A DNA stretch of 49,679 nt, from positions 1 through 49,679 of the forward strand of contig CACYHW010000017.1 in assembly GCA_902774335.1 (NCBI GenBank), written 5' to 3'. Source of the stretch: an uncultured Bacteroidales bacterium (GTDB taxonomy: Bacteria > Bacteroidota > Bacteroidia > Bacteroidales > Bacteroidaceae). The notes beneath the pieces were generated by a model. That model had not been told where the DNA came from. It did no database searches and saw only the letters and a program-made list of their open reading frames with translations. Shown piece by piece: positions 35,462 to 44,029 of this stretch. The position numbers and the translations under genes are program-made. Each line of letters starts with the position of its first letter. The stretch's first letter is position 1.

Positions 35462-37522
35462 ATGAATGATAAAAGGCGTCTCATAAAGAGCAACAGGAAT
35501 CTGCTCATCTTCCTTTCAGTGCTTTCGGTGCTGCTTACTGTCTATTCGATGCCGGCCAGTCATAAGGAAAAGTATTCATACACAGTGGGTAAGCCATGGA
35601 CCTACAATGTGCTTATCGCTCCGTTCAGCTTCTCGGTGGAGAAGAGTGACCGCGTGTGGCAGGCCGAGGCTGACAGCGTCAGGGCATCGTTCGCTCCCTA
35701 CTTCAGCCGCAACGCAGCGGTGGGTGAGAACGCCCTTGCACAGTTTGACAAATTCTATGCCGACAGCCTGAGCAAAGTGGTATGGGAGGACTCCTACCGC
35801 GCTCTGCGCCGCCGTCTGGAAAAGGTGTACCGTGACGGTATAATATCGGCCGCCGACGAGGAGATCCTGTCGGGCAAGGAGCTGTTCCGTACATACGAGG
35901 GCAACACATCGGTCTTTGTCCAGACCGCCAGCATACGAAACGTGCGCGACGCATACCGTTACGTGACCGATGCCGAGGTCTACGTTTACGACCGATACAT
36001 GCTGCTGGAGCATAACCTGGAGGACTTCATCCAGCCCAACCTCCAGTATGACGCCACCCTTTCGGAGGCCGATCTTGCCGCCCAGCTCAACGAGATATCA
36101 CATTTCCGCGGAATGGTGGTGGCCGACCAGAAGATCATAGACCAGGGTGAGATAGTGGACGAGGAGAAGAGCCTTATCATCAAGTCCTATCTGGATATCG
36201 TGAACGAGAAGTCACAGTCCAAGCAGTTCCAGTTGCTTACCTGGACGGGACGCTCGGTCTTTGTGGTACTCAGTTTCCTGGTACTCTTTGTCTACCTGTG
36301 CCTGTACCGCATGGATGATATCGAGAGCCGTTCCATACTCTATTTCCTGTTCGGCTCCATAACGCTGTTCACGGTAGGCGTGGGCTTTTACTGCCAGTAC
36401 TCCAACTGGAGCATTCTGCTGTTCCCCTGTTCCATGCTGGCAATAATGCTGCGCATATTCCTGGATTCGCGTACTGCCTTTACCGGTTACATGGTATTCA
36501 TACTCTGCACGTCGCTCATAGTTAGCATGCCTTATGAGTATGTGCTGCTGCAGCTCATGGCCGGTCTGACAGGTATCTACACCCTTAAGGAACTGTCGCA
36601 GCGCTCGCAGATACTGCGTACATGCCTGCTCATCTTTGTTTCGTACAGCCTCGTGTGGATTGCGCTCCAGATGACTCAGTTGGAGGATATCCGTGCCATA
36701 GACCCGTGGATGTTCCTGTTCTTTGCACTCAACTGCGTGGTGATACTGCTTGTATACCCGTTGCTGTTCGTGATAGAGAAACTCTTTGGATTTACATCGA
36801 ACGTGACGCTCATTGAGCTCTCCAACATAAACAACCCGCTGCTTCGTGAACTGGCCGAGAAGGCTCCCGGTACCTTCCAGCACTCCATGCAGGTCTCCAC
36901 GCTGGCCGCCGAGGCAGCCACCCGCATCAAGGCCAACCCGGCGCTGGTGCGTACCGCCGCCCTCTATCATGACATAGGCAAGATGGAGAGCGCACCCTTC
37001 TTTACCGAGAACCAGGGCGGTGTCAACCCGCATGACAAACTCACTCCGCAGGAGAGTGCCCACATCATTATCGGTCATGTTGAGAAGGGTCTGGAACTGG
37101 CCGACAAGTACGGTCTGCCGCAGTCCATACGCGGATTCATAGCATCGCACCACGGAAAGGGCGTGGCCCGTTACTTTTACATCAAATATGCACAGGCTCA
37201 TCCGGGTCAGGAACCTGACGAGAAGGATTTCAGCTATCCCGGCCCCAACCCCTACTCCAAGGAGACCGCCATCCTTATGATGGCCGATGCCGTCGAAGCC
37301 GCCTCGCGCAGCCTCAAGGAGCATACCGAGGAGAGCATAGGCGAGCTTGTGGACAAGATAATAGACACACAGGTTGAGGAGGGCTATTTCAAGGACTGCC
37401 CCATAAACTCACTTGAGATAAAACGTGTAAAGGAGACCTTCAAGGAGAAGCTGCGCACCATGTACCACACGCGCATCAGCTATCCCGAGTTCACTGGGGG
37501 TCTGCATCGTAAGACAGAGTGA
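35462..37522 (+). CDS. pgpH: 7TM-HD family cyclic-di-AMP phosphodiesterase, PgpH-like
   Basis: A 686-residue membrane protein. One N-terminal membrane segment precedes an extracytoplasmic domain (about 35-260), then about seven segments (260-440), then a cytoplasmic HD domain. Metal-binding residues are His503-Asp504 (YHDIGK), the first His in FQHSMQVSTLA, HIIIGH and SHHG. The architecture matches PgpH, which cleaves the second messenger c-di-AMP; activity on that nucleotide is inferred from the family. The last 32 bases overlap the convergent priA. Confidence 0.88.
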   Translation: MNDKRRLIKSNRNLLIFLSVLSVLLTVYSMPASHKEKYSYTVGKPWTYNVLIAPFSFSVEKSDRVWQAEADSVRASFAPYFSRNAAVGENALAQFDKFYADSLSKVVWEDSYRALRRRLEKVYRDGIISAADEEILSGKELFRTYEGNTSVFVQTASIRNVRDAYRYVTDAEVYVYDRYMLLEHNLEDFIQPNLQYDATLSEADLAAQLNEISHFRGMVVADQKIIDQGEIVDEEKSLIIKSYLDIVNEKSQSKQFQLLTWTGRSVFVVLSFLVLFVYLCLYRMDDIESRSILYFLFGSITLFTVGVGFYCQYSNWSILLFPCSMLAIMLRIFLDSRTAFTGYMVFILCTSLIVSMPYEYVLLQLMAGLTGIYTLKELSQRSQILRTCLLIFVSYSLVWIALQMTQLEDIRAIDPWMFLFFALNCVVILLVYPLLFVIEKLFGFTSNVTLIELSNINNPLLRELAEKAPGTFQHSMQVSTLAAEAATRIKANPALVRTAALYHDIGKMESAPFFTENQGGVNPHDKLTPQESAHIIIGHVEKGLELADKYGLPQSIRGFIASHHGKGVARYFYIKYAQAHPGQEPDEKDFSYPGPNPYSKETAILMMADAVEAASRSLKEHTEESIGELVDKIIDTQVEEGYFKDCPINSLEIKRVKETFKEKLRTMYHTRISYPEFTGGLHRKTE

Positions 37523-39761
37523 CTCCGCTCAGGGAGTTCTGCGAGGCCGTCTTAGTCACGGCCTCGTTTATTTTTGCCCGTATGGTCTTTACGGTCATCT
37601 GCAGCGAGGCCTTGATGATGATGCGGCGTATGTGCAGGTACTGTACCCTTGATACCGGAGGTGCGTCCGGACCAAGCACGTTCTCCTGTCCGAACATCTG
37701 TGCCAGATTGAGGGCCAGGGCCGATGAGGCACGCTCTATGGCCTGCATATCGGTCCCCTTGGCGGTGACGGAGAGCAGCCTGGTGTAGGGGGGATAACGG
37801 AAGGCCTGACGCTCTTCCATCTGGATATTGAAGAATCCGTTGTAGTCGTTGCGGCGTACCATATCCAGTACGGGTGCCTCCGGCTGGCGTGTCTGTATGA
37901 TAACCTTGCCCTCTATATCCTTGCGGCCCGCACGTCCGGCAACCTGGGCCATGAGCTGGTAGGCGCGCTCGGTTGACCTGAAGTCGGGATAGCTCATTAT
38001 TGAGTCGGCCTGCAGTATTCCCACCACGCTTACTCCTCCAAAGTCCAGTCCCTTTGAGACCATCTGCGTTCCTATCAGGATATCGGTACGACCCTCCTGG
38101 AAATCGTTTATTATGGATTCGTAGCCGTCCTTGGCGGTGTCCAGGTCAAGTCTGGCCACACGTGCTCCGGGAAACTCCTGTGCCACCTCCTCTTCTACGC
38201 GTTCGGTGCCGAATCCGCGTCCTCTGAGCGCTTTGCTTCCGCACGAGGGGCAGGCCAGAGGCACTCTGTAGCGGCGGCCGCAGTAGTGACATGAGGCCGT
38301 GTCGGAGCTTTTGTGGAAGGTAAGGCTCACGTCGCAGCAGTCACACTTCTGTACCCAGCCGCAGTCGGGGCATTCCACTGTTCCGGAATAGCCGCGGCGG
38401 TTATGGAACAGGATAGCCTGCCTGCCGTTTGCAAGAGCCTCCCTGATTGATTCGGTGAGCTGGGGCGAGAATAGCCCCTTCATATATTTGCGGCGTCTGA
38501 GATCGGCCGTATCAACTATCTCTATGGTAGGCAGTTTCATGCCGCGGAACCTCTCCGTGAGCGTTACCAGACCGTATTTGCCGCTCAAGGCGTTGGAGTA
38601 GCTCTCCAGCGACGGGGTGGCGCTGCCCAGAACTGTCTTGGCTCCGCTTATGGCAGCCAGCATGATGGCGGTGTTGCGTCCCTGATAGCGGGGAGCCGGA
38701 TCCTCCTGCTTGAAGCTGGGTTCATGTTCCTCGTCCACAATAACCAGCCCAAGATTGCGCAGCGGCAGCATCACGGCCGACCTTGCACCCAGTATCAGCT
38801 TGTAGGGGTTGGGACCGGTCAGACGGTTCCATACCTCGACCCTTATGTTGTCCGAGCAGCGTGAGTGGTAGACGGTCATATCGTCACCGAACACTCTCTG
38901 CAGGCGGTGCATGATCTGCGTGGTGAGCGCTATCTCAGGCAGCAGATATAGAACCTGCTTGCCCTGTGCCATGTACTCCCTGATAAGGTTTATGTAGATT
39001 TCGGTCTTACCGCTGGATGTCACTCCGTGCAGCAGGCAGACGTTCTTGCTGCGCAGGGACTCCTTTATGCCTTTCAGGGCTTGCTGCTGGGCGCTGCTCA
39101 GTTCGGGAGGCTCCTGTGTCCTGCCGCTGAACTGCGGCAGACGTCCTGTCTCCAGCTCGTATGTCTCTATGAACCCGTTATCCAGCAGGGAACGTATGGC
39201 CGCCCATGTCTTTCCGCCGTCGGCCAGCGCCTTCCTTGTTACGGGAGCAGGAGCCTCAGGGTTGCTGTCGTATCCCGAGAGGTCCAGATATCTCTGCAGG
39301 ATCTCCTTCTGCTTTACGGCAGTCTTGCCCAGCAGGCTTGACAGGTCTATGGGCGTCTGAACGGGCAATTTTGGTCCCGGTTTGACGAATACCTCCACCC
39401 GGGGCTTGTACGGCTTGTCATTCGCACTGCTGTCGGGACGCAAGCCGGAGGGTAGGGTGGCCTTCATGACGTCGCCCGGCGAGCACATGCAGTAATCGGC
39501 CATCCACTCCATGAGTTTGAGCTGAGGGGGCAGAACCGACGGACCGTCCTGATCCAGAACGCCCATAATCTCCTTTACGGTGTGCGCATCGGGCCTTACT
39601 CCGTGTGTCCTGACGGTTATGCCGGTGAGCCTGCGTCCCTTGCCAAAGGGCACATAGACCCTTGACCCCTCCTTTACGCTGTTCTGAAGGGGTTCCGGTA
39701 TAAGGTAGGTGAACAGTTGGTTCAGCGGTACCGGCAGAATGACATCGGCATACCTGTCCAT
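37491..39761 (-). CDS. priA: Primosomal replication restart protein PriA
   Basis: A helicase that reloads the replisome at stalled forks. It has 756 residues. The N-terminal 3'BD domain begins MDRYADVILPVPLNQLFTYL. The helicase core has Walker A GVTSSGKTEIY (about residue 245) and DEEH (about 341). Two zinc-binding groups follow (CPDCGWVQKCDCC and CHYCG ... CPSCG), then GRAGRKD. All are intact. Its 3' end overlaps pgpH by 32 bases tail to tail. Confidence 0.96.
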   Translation of the reverse strand: MDRYADVILPVPLNQLFTYLIPEPLQNSVKEGSRVYVPFGKGRRLTGITVRTHGVRPDAHTVKEIMGVLDQDGPSVLPPQLKLMEWMADYCMCSPGDVMKATLPSGLRPDSSANDKPYKPRVEVFVKPGPKLPVQTPIDLSSLLGKTAVKQKEILQRYLDLSGYDSNPEAPAPVTRKALADGGKTWAAIRSLLDNGFIETYELETGRLPQFSGRTQEPPELSSAQQQALKGIKESLRSKNVCLLHGVTSSGKTEIYINLIREYMAQGKQVLYLLPEIALTTQIMHRLQRVFGDDMTVYHSRCSDNIRVEVWNRLTGPNPYKLILGARSAVMLPLRNLGLVIVDEEHEPSFKQEDPAPRYQGRNTAIMLAAISGAKTVLGSATPSLESYSNALSGKYGLVTLTERFRGMKLPTIEIVDTADLRRRKYMKGLFSPQLTESIREALANGRQAILFHNRRGYSGTVECPDCGWVQKCDCCDVSLTFHKSSDTASCHYCGRRYRVPLACPSCGSKALRGRGFGTERVEEEVAQEFPGARVARLDLDTAKDGYESIINDFQEGRTDILIGTQMVSKGLDFGGVSVVGILQADSIMSYPDFRSTERAYQLMAQVAGRAGRKDIEGKVIIQTRQPEAPVLDMVRRNDYNGFFNIQMEERQAFRYPPYTRLLSVTAKGTDMQAIERASSALALNLAQMFGQENVLGPDAPPVSRVQYLHIRRIIIKASLQMTVKTIRAKINEAVTKTASQNSLSGVTLSYDADPQ

Positions 39762-39790
39762 TGCATTGACAAAGATAAACTAAACCGCGC

Positions 39791-39823
39791 AAAAAAAGAC
39801 CGGCTCTTTATGGGAACCGGTCC
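39791..39823 (-). terminator. Intrinsic terminator of the beta-barrel gene
   Basis: GACCGG (39798-39803) pairs with CCGGTC (39817-39822). Read leftward, a run of seven T follows. It separates the barrel gene from priA. Confidence 0.85.
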
Positions 39824-39845
39824 TTTATATGAGATTGCTCTGTTA

Positions 39846-40478
39846 TCAGAATGTCCAGGTGAGCTGGAACTGCAGTGTGCTGGCCTTGATGTCAACAGGC
39901 TCGTGATCGATTGCTGTTCCTACAGTAGGATTCTCGGTGAACTTGTAGGCACCCTCCTTTGAAACGGGGATGTTGTAGTTTACACCTGCCTGGATGTGGT
40001 TGATCAGCTTGACGCCTGCACCTACGTTGATACTCCAGGTGCTCTTTTCAAGAGCGAACTCCTTAACGTCATTGCCATCCTTGTACTCTCTGTCCAGATC
40101 ACCGATCTTGAAGTCGAGCTGAGGACCGGCTGCAAAATATACGGCAGCAAAGTTACCCAGACCCAGTGAATACTTGAGTGATACGGGGATAGCCAGTGAC
40201 TGGTTCTTCATTGTCTCCTCGTCAGAGATCTCAAGACCCTTCTGTGAGTAAAGGAGTGCGGCGTCAACACCTATTCCGATGATAGGAATCTGGAGTTCTG
40301 CCATAGGACCGATAAAGAAACCTGTGTAGCTGTCCTTATCGGTAGCAGACTCACCGTTTACTGCTGTAATGTCGTTGTTTACAAGGTTGAGACCGCCACG
40401 GATACCCCAGCTGAACTGAGCCGATGCGGGGATGAATGAAAGCAGTGCGAGACTGCAGATAACTAATGCTTTTTTCAT
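39846..40478 (-). CDS. Outer-membrane beta-barrel protein (porin family)
   Basis: A 210-residue protein with a signal peptide (MKKALVICSLALLSFIPASA) and an eight-stranded-type barrel pattern (FSWGIRGGLNLVNND, GIGVDAALLYSQKGLEI) ending in the outer-membrane C-terminal signature LQFQLTWTF. It resembles the PorT/OMP_b-brl_2 group, which is diverse, so no specific role is given. It stands just downstream of the T9SS operon but has its own -7 element and terminator. Confidence 0.85.
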   Translation of the reverse strand: MKKALVICSLALLSFIPASAQFSWGIRGGLNLVNNDITAVNGESATDKDSYTGFFIGPMAELQIPIIGIGVDAALLYSQKGLEISDEETMKNQSLAIPVSLKYSLGLGNFAAVYFAAGPQLDFKIGDLDREYKDGNDVKEFALEKSTWSINVGAGVKLINHIQAGVNYNIPVSKEGAYKFTENPTVGTAIDHEPVDIKASTLQFQLTWTF

Positions 40479-40512
40479 ATCCTTAATTAGTTGTTGGTTG
40501 TATTCCTGGCCA

Positions 40513-40520
40513 CAAAGTTA
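40513..40520 (-). promoter_or_regulatory. Predicted -7 element for the beta-barrel gene
   Basis: Leftward TAACTTTG matches TAnnTTTG, 35 bases ahead of the ATG at 40478. It lies right after the gldN terminator. Confidence 0.5.
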
Positions 40521-40537
40521 ACACATTTTAAATAGAA

Positions 40538-40575
40538 CAGTCAGGTCTGTCCCAATATTTTGACAAACCTGACTG
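40538..40575 (-). terminator. Intrinsic terminator of the T9SS operon
   Basis: CAGTCAGGT (40538-40546) pairs with ACCTGACTG (40567-40575), and the stem extends inward with one mismatch. Read leftward it is followed by TTCTATTT. Confidence 0.8.
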
Positions 40576-40603
40576 ATTTGGTATGGCTGAATCCTGTCCG
40601 GAA

Positions 40604-41605
40604 TCAGCGGTGAACCGATATACGCTCGCCGCTTGAGGCCGACTGACGGGGTGCGCGGGGTGCCTTCTCCCTAGGCTGACGGGGCTGTTTGGGCTCCTTG
40701 GCTGCCTTTTTGGGTGCCTGGCTCTCACTGGAGGCGGCAGGCTGGGGCTCGCTCTCGCTCCACATTCCGTTCTGGAAGTCGATAAGCTGTTTCTCTATGC
40801 GTGCGCGTTCAGCCTGGAGAGCCGAATCGGTCTCACAGTATTCCGACAGAGGCACGTTCCTGAGATTGGAGGTCTTGTAGATGTCACCGTCATACTGACG
40901 CATCACGAAATAGTCGTCAAGCGACATGTTTGTGGTGTTGTTGTAGCTGCTGGTCATGACCTGAGTCTGTCCCAGATAGGGGCTTATCTCGTCATAGTTG
41001 AGCCAGAACATGGGGTATGCGGTGGGCTTCTCGCCGAAATCGCTCTGCATCAGCACGGGGCATACTGCGGTAACCTTGGTCTTGTAGTTTGAAAGCTGGT
41101 CCAGATAGTTGCTCTCCTTGATGTAGTACTTTCCGGGGCTGGGAATGTCGGTGGGCTCTATCTTGTACTTGCCTTTCTCGTCCTTGGTGTAGTAGATGTA
41201 GAACTTGTCGAGCATGTTCTCTATATCCAGCTCATTGTCCGGAGTAAAGAGCTCGTTACCGTCCAGACGGTACTCGTAGGCCTTGATCTTACCGTCCAGG
41301 ATAAGGTTCAGAACAAGTGTAAAGAAATTCACACGGTCACCGAGCGGCTGTTCGGGATAGTAGAGTGCGGCATTCTTCTCCTTCTTGAGGTCCAGTTCAC
41401 GGTATATGTCACGCTTCCATGTAACCTCGGTGGGCATGGCGGTCTGTGCTGTATATTGTGAACGGGCACGCTCGGTAAGTGTTACTGCAGTAGGGCTCTT
41501 CTCGGCCTCCTTCTGGGCGGCCTGCTCCTGAAGCCTGCGTGTGGGCTGTGCATTCAAGCTCACCGCTGCAGCCAATATCATTAATGACAGAACAATCTTT
41601 TTCAT
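40604..41605 (-). CDS. gldN: Type IX secretion protein GldN/PorN
   Basis: Periplasmic partner of the GldK ring in the type IX secretion machine, which exports proteins carrying C-terminal secretion domains. It has 333 residues with a signal peptide (MKKIVLSLMILAAAVSLNA). The conserved core includes WKRDIYRELDL, DGNELF and AYPMFWLNYDEI. The last 45 or so residues are a low-complexity basic tail rich in Lys, Arg, Pro and Ala (QAPKKAAKEPKQPRQ). It is the last gene of the operon, 121 bases from gldM; that gap holds a repeat element. Confidence 0.93.
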   Translation of the reverse strand: MKKIVLSLMILAAAVSLNAQPTRRLQEQAAQKEAEKSPTAVTLTERARSQYTAQTAMPTEVTWKRDIYRELDLKKEKNAALYYPEQPLGDRVNFFTLVLNLILDGKIKAYEYRLDGNELFTPDNELDIENMLDKFYIYYTKDEKGKYKIEPTDIPSPGKYYIKESNYLDQLSNYKTKVTAVCPVLMQSDFGEKPTAYPMFWLNYDEISPYLGQTQVMTSSYNNTTNMSLDDYFVMRQYDGDIYKTSNLRNVPLSEYCETDSALQAERARIEKQLIDFQNGMWSESEPQPAASSESQAPKKAAKEPKQPRQPREKAPRAPRQSASSGERISVHR

Positions 41606-41621
41606 ATCGTCATTCTTTAAT

Positions 41622-41642
41622 TTTCAATTCTCAATTCTCAAT
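41622..41642 (-). repeat. Three copies of the 7-bp repeat upstream of gldN
   Basis: Plus-strand units are TTTCAAT, TCTCAAT and TCTCAAT. A further TTTCAAT unit at 41721-41727 touches the gldM stop codon. The two parts bracket a core of about 78 bases inside the operon. Confidence 0.9.
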
Positions 41643-41720
41643 TATGTCACTTCGTTCCATGATTTTTGTCGTGACTCGGGATAGAAAACGAGTTTTCTCT
41701 CCTCTCGCTACTCCAAAAAT
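41643..41720. other. Non-coding core element between gldM and gldN
   Basis: No gene is visible. The core contains the palindrome GAAAACGAGTTTTC and the ordered motifs TCACTTCG (41647), GATTTTTG (41661) and CTCGGGAT (41675-41682), also found in the 32355-32412 stretch. It is flanked by 7-bp repeats on both sides. Confidence 0.6.
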
Positions 41721-41726
41721 TTTCAA

Positions 41727-43304
41727 TTAATTGAGTATCACCTCAAGTGAAGTAGTCAACTGTCTCTCAATTCCATCCGGACCCACAGCCTTGACGCGCT
41801 GGATATAGAATCGGCGGCCGCGTCCCAACTGCTGGAAGGTCTTCTTCTGACGCTCCGAGAAATTCGGTCCGTCCGAGAGTTCGGGAACGGCGTTACCGTT
41901 GTTGTCAAAGAAAGTGGTCTCAAAGCTCAGCACACGGAATCCTATGTTCAGCAGACCGTTGTCGATGGCGGCTACGATACCGTCGGCCGACAGCAGGTTC
42001 TTCTTGAGGATGGGTGTACCGCCTCCACGGTAGCGCTGTGTGTTGCCGTTCTCATCCTTATACTCTATGAAAGGAGCCGGATCGGGCAGCTGACGGACGT
42101 GGAACTCATACTCGCCCATGCTCTGCTGGCGTCCCTCCTGGTTGGCTGTAACAGCAATGATTACATCCTGGTTGGGAGTGGTGGGCTTGCACACGAATGC
42201 GTTGCCGCTGCGTGTCAGTGTTCCGCCGCCGTTCTTGAGTCGGGCCGATATCATATTGCTGGGTACGCCGGGCACTGATATGCTCACGGGGTTGTCGATA
42301 CCTGCATAGAGCACATTCATCATTGTGGCCGATACGGTTGCCAGCGGTGATACAACTGAGTAGTTCTGAGTAAAATCACGGCGGATGACACCGTTGCCTG
42401 AATTCAGTTCCATGTAACCTGAAAGGGTGTAGTCACCGGTTCTGGAGGCGGGTACCTCGTACCAGCCGTCCTCGGAGTCAATCTTCTTGCCGTCAATGTA
42501 GATGGCGGGGCGTGCGGTGGAGTCAACGGCAGCCATGATGATGCGTGCCTTGAAACTGTTACCCTGAACCACGTTCTGTGAAGTAGGTATCACATATGCG
42601 TTGATGGCGTTTACACGAAGGTCACCAACGTCGATGTTGTTTACAAGTGTGTGCAGAACCTCTCCCTCGGCATAGCGTACGTCGTTCTGCAGCTTGGTAA
42701 GCATGGTGACGGCGGCAGCCACAGGCATGTTCTCGTAGTTATACTCCTGCCAGTTCTTGCCCAGTGCACCAGCCTTGAGCGGTACATCGGTGCTGAAGTT
42801 GGCCTTGATAATGTCTCTCTGGGTGGAGTCGGTCACCATCTCCAGTATCCTGTCGCGATAGTTGTTGATGGCATCGTACAGTTTCCGTCCGTTGCCGCGG
42901 GTGGGGTGGAGCATTACCTGTGTGGCTGCCTCCAGATCCTCGCGGTTATGGATGTTGTCCACATCGGCATCCTTGCCGTCGGCCTCGATGGCTATCAGCT
43001 TCTTGAGTTCCTCGGCAAAGTCAAAGAGCGAGTCGGATATCTGCTTTACGTAGAGAGCCTTGCCGTACCATTCACCCACCTTCTCGTGGTTCATGGCATC
43101 GGCGGCGGCAAACTCGCGGTAAGCCTTCTCGTTCTGGAGTGTGGCGTTGGTAGTACTCTTGCTGAGACTCTCCTCCACTATGCTGAAACCGTTGAGCACG
43201 TCCGATGACACGTTCATGGCAAGCATCGCCAGAAGGACGATGTACATGAGGTTGATCATCTTCTGACGCGCCGATGGCGGTCTCTGTGTTGTCTTTCTCT
43301 TCAT
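41727..43304 (-). CDS. gldM: Type IX secretion motor protein GldM/PorM
   Basis: Inner-membrane protein that, with GldL, forms the proton-driven motor of the secretion machine and spans the periplasm. It has 525 residues with a short cytoplasmic N-terminus, one membrane segment (NLMYIVLLAMLAMNV, about 18-35) and a long periplasmic part of repeated beta domains. The conserved N-terminus RPPSARQKMINLMY is present. It begins six bases after gldL ends. Confidence 0.95.
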   Translation of the reverse strand: MKRKTTQRPPSARQKMINLMYIVLLAMLAMNVSSDVLNGFSIVEESLSKSTTNATLQNEKAYREFAAADAMNHEKVGEWYGKALYVKQISDSLFDFAEELKKLIAIEADGKDADVDNIHNREDLEAATQVMLHPTRGNGRKLYDAINNYRDRILEMVTDSTQRDIIKANFSTDVPLKAGALGKNWQEYNYENMPVAAAVTMLTKLQNDVRYAEGEVLHTLVNNIDVGDLRVNAINAYVIPTSQNVVQGNSFKARIIMAAVDSTARPAIYIDGKKIDSEDGWYEVPASRTGDYTLSGYMELNSGNGVIRRDFTQNYSVVSPLATVSATMMNVLYAGIDNPVSISVPGVPSNMISARLKNGGGTLTRSGNAFVCKPTTPNQDVIIAVTANQEGRQQSMGEYEFHVRQLPDPAPFIEYKDENGNTQRYRGGGTPILKKNLLSADGIVAAIDNGLLNIGFRVLSFETTFFDNNGNAVPELSDGPNFSERQKKTFQQLGRGRRFYIQRVKAVGPDGIERQLTTSLEVILN

Positions 43305-43310
43305 ACCTTT

Positions 43311-44006
43311 TTACTTGGCTCCCATCTGGGAATTCACCTTCATTGCCTCTACCATGCGTGCATAGACGCGGTTCAGTTCCTCAATCTGAGCTACCATCTG
43401 ACGGGTCTGCTCGTTCACCTTCTCGATGTTCTCCATCTGGGTGCTTGCCGACTTGAGGTGCATCTCATAGAAGGTGTTGATGCTTATAAGGTTGCGTGAA
43501 AGCTGCTCTATCTCCTCGGAGCTCTGTTCCATCTTCTCTGAATGGCGGCACATCTGCTCCATCTTGAGTGTAAGGTCATGTACACGTGCAATATAGTCCT
43601 GTGTAATGTTCTCCACGCCGGTTACGTTCAGGTTGCTGCCCTGAGCGTCGTCCGATGCAGCCACGGGTGCGGGAGCGGCCTGCTGAACAGGCTGTGCGGG
43701 AGCGGCGGTTGCATTGCCGTTGATGATGATGTTGCCGCGCAGGCGTGGAGCGTCATCCTCCTCTTCCTCCTGACCGGGAATGTAGGGTCTCTCGAATCCG
43801 GAGATGAAGAACACCAGCACCTCGGTACCCATACCGATGAACAGCATCAGGTTGGCACCCTTGATGTGGGTCAGTTTGAACAGTGCGCCCAGAATTACCA
43901 CGGCGGCACCCCAGCTGTAGAGGTAGTTAAGCAGGATTCTTCCCTTGGGTGAATCCAGATAGTCCTGTATCTTGGTCAGAAGACCTTTCTTCTCAATATT
44001 TTCCAT
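43311..44006 (-). CDS. gldL: Type IX secretion motor protein GldL/PorL
   Basis: Inner-membrane partner of GldM. It has 231 residues. Two membrane segments are visible (SWGAAVVILGALFKLTHI and ANLMLFIGMGTEVLVFFISG), the second with the conserved Glu in GTEVLVF that is thought to carry the proton. The cytoplasmic part contains an Ala/Pro/Gln-rich linker (about 95-120) and a coiled coil. It lies 23 bases after gldK. Confidence 0.95.
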   Translation of the reverse strand: MENIEKKGLLTKIQDYLDSPKGRILLNYLYSWGAAVVILGALFKLTHIKGANLMLFIGMGTEVLVFFISGFERPYIPGQEEEEDDAPRLRGNIIINGNATAAPAQPVQQAAPAPVAASDDAQGSNLNVTGVENITQDYIARVHDLTLKMEQMCRHSEKMEQSSEEIEQLSRNLISINTFYEMHLKSASTQMENIEKVNEQTRQMVAQIEELNRVYARMVEAMKVNSQMGAK

Positions 44007-44029
44007 ATCTGATCTTTTTTCTTATCTGT

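Noticed and set aside
36212-37324. 370-residue open frame on the minus strand opposite pgpH
   Set aside because: It lies fully inside an intact, recognisable gene and shows no domain, signal peptide or promoter of its own.
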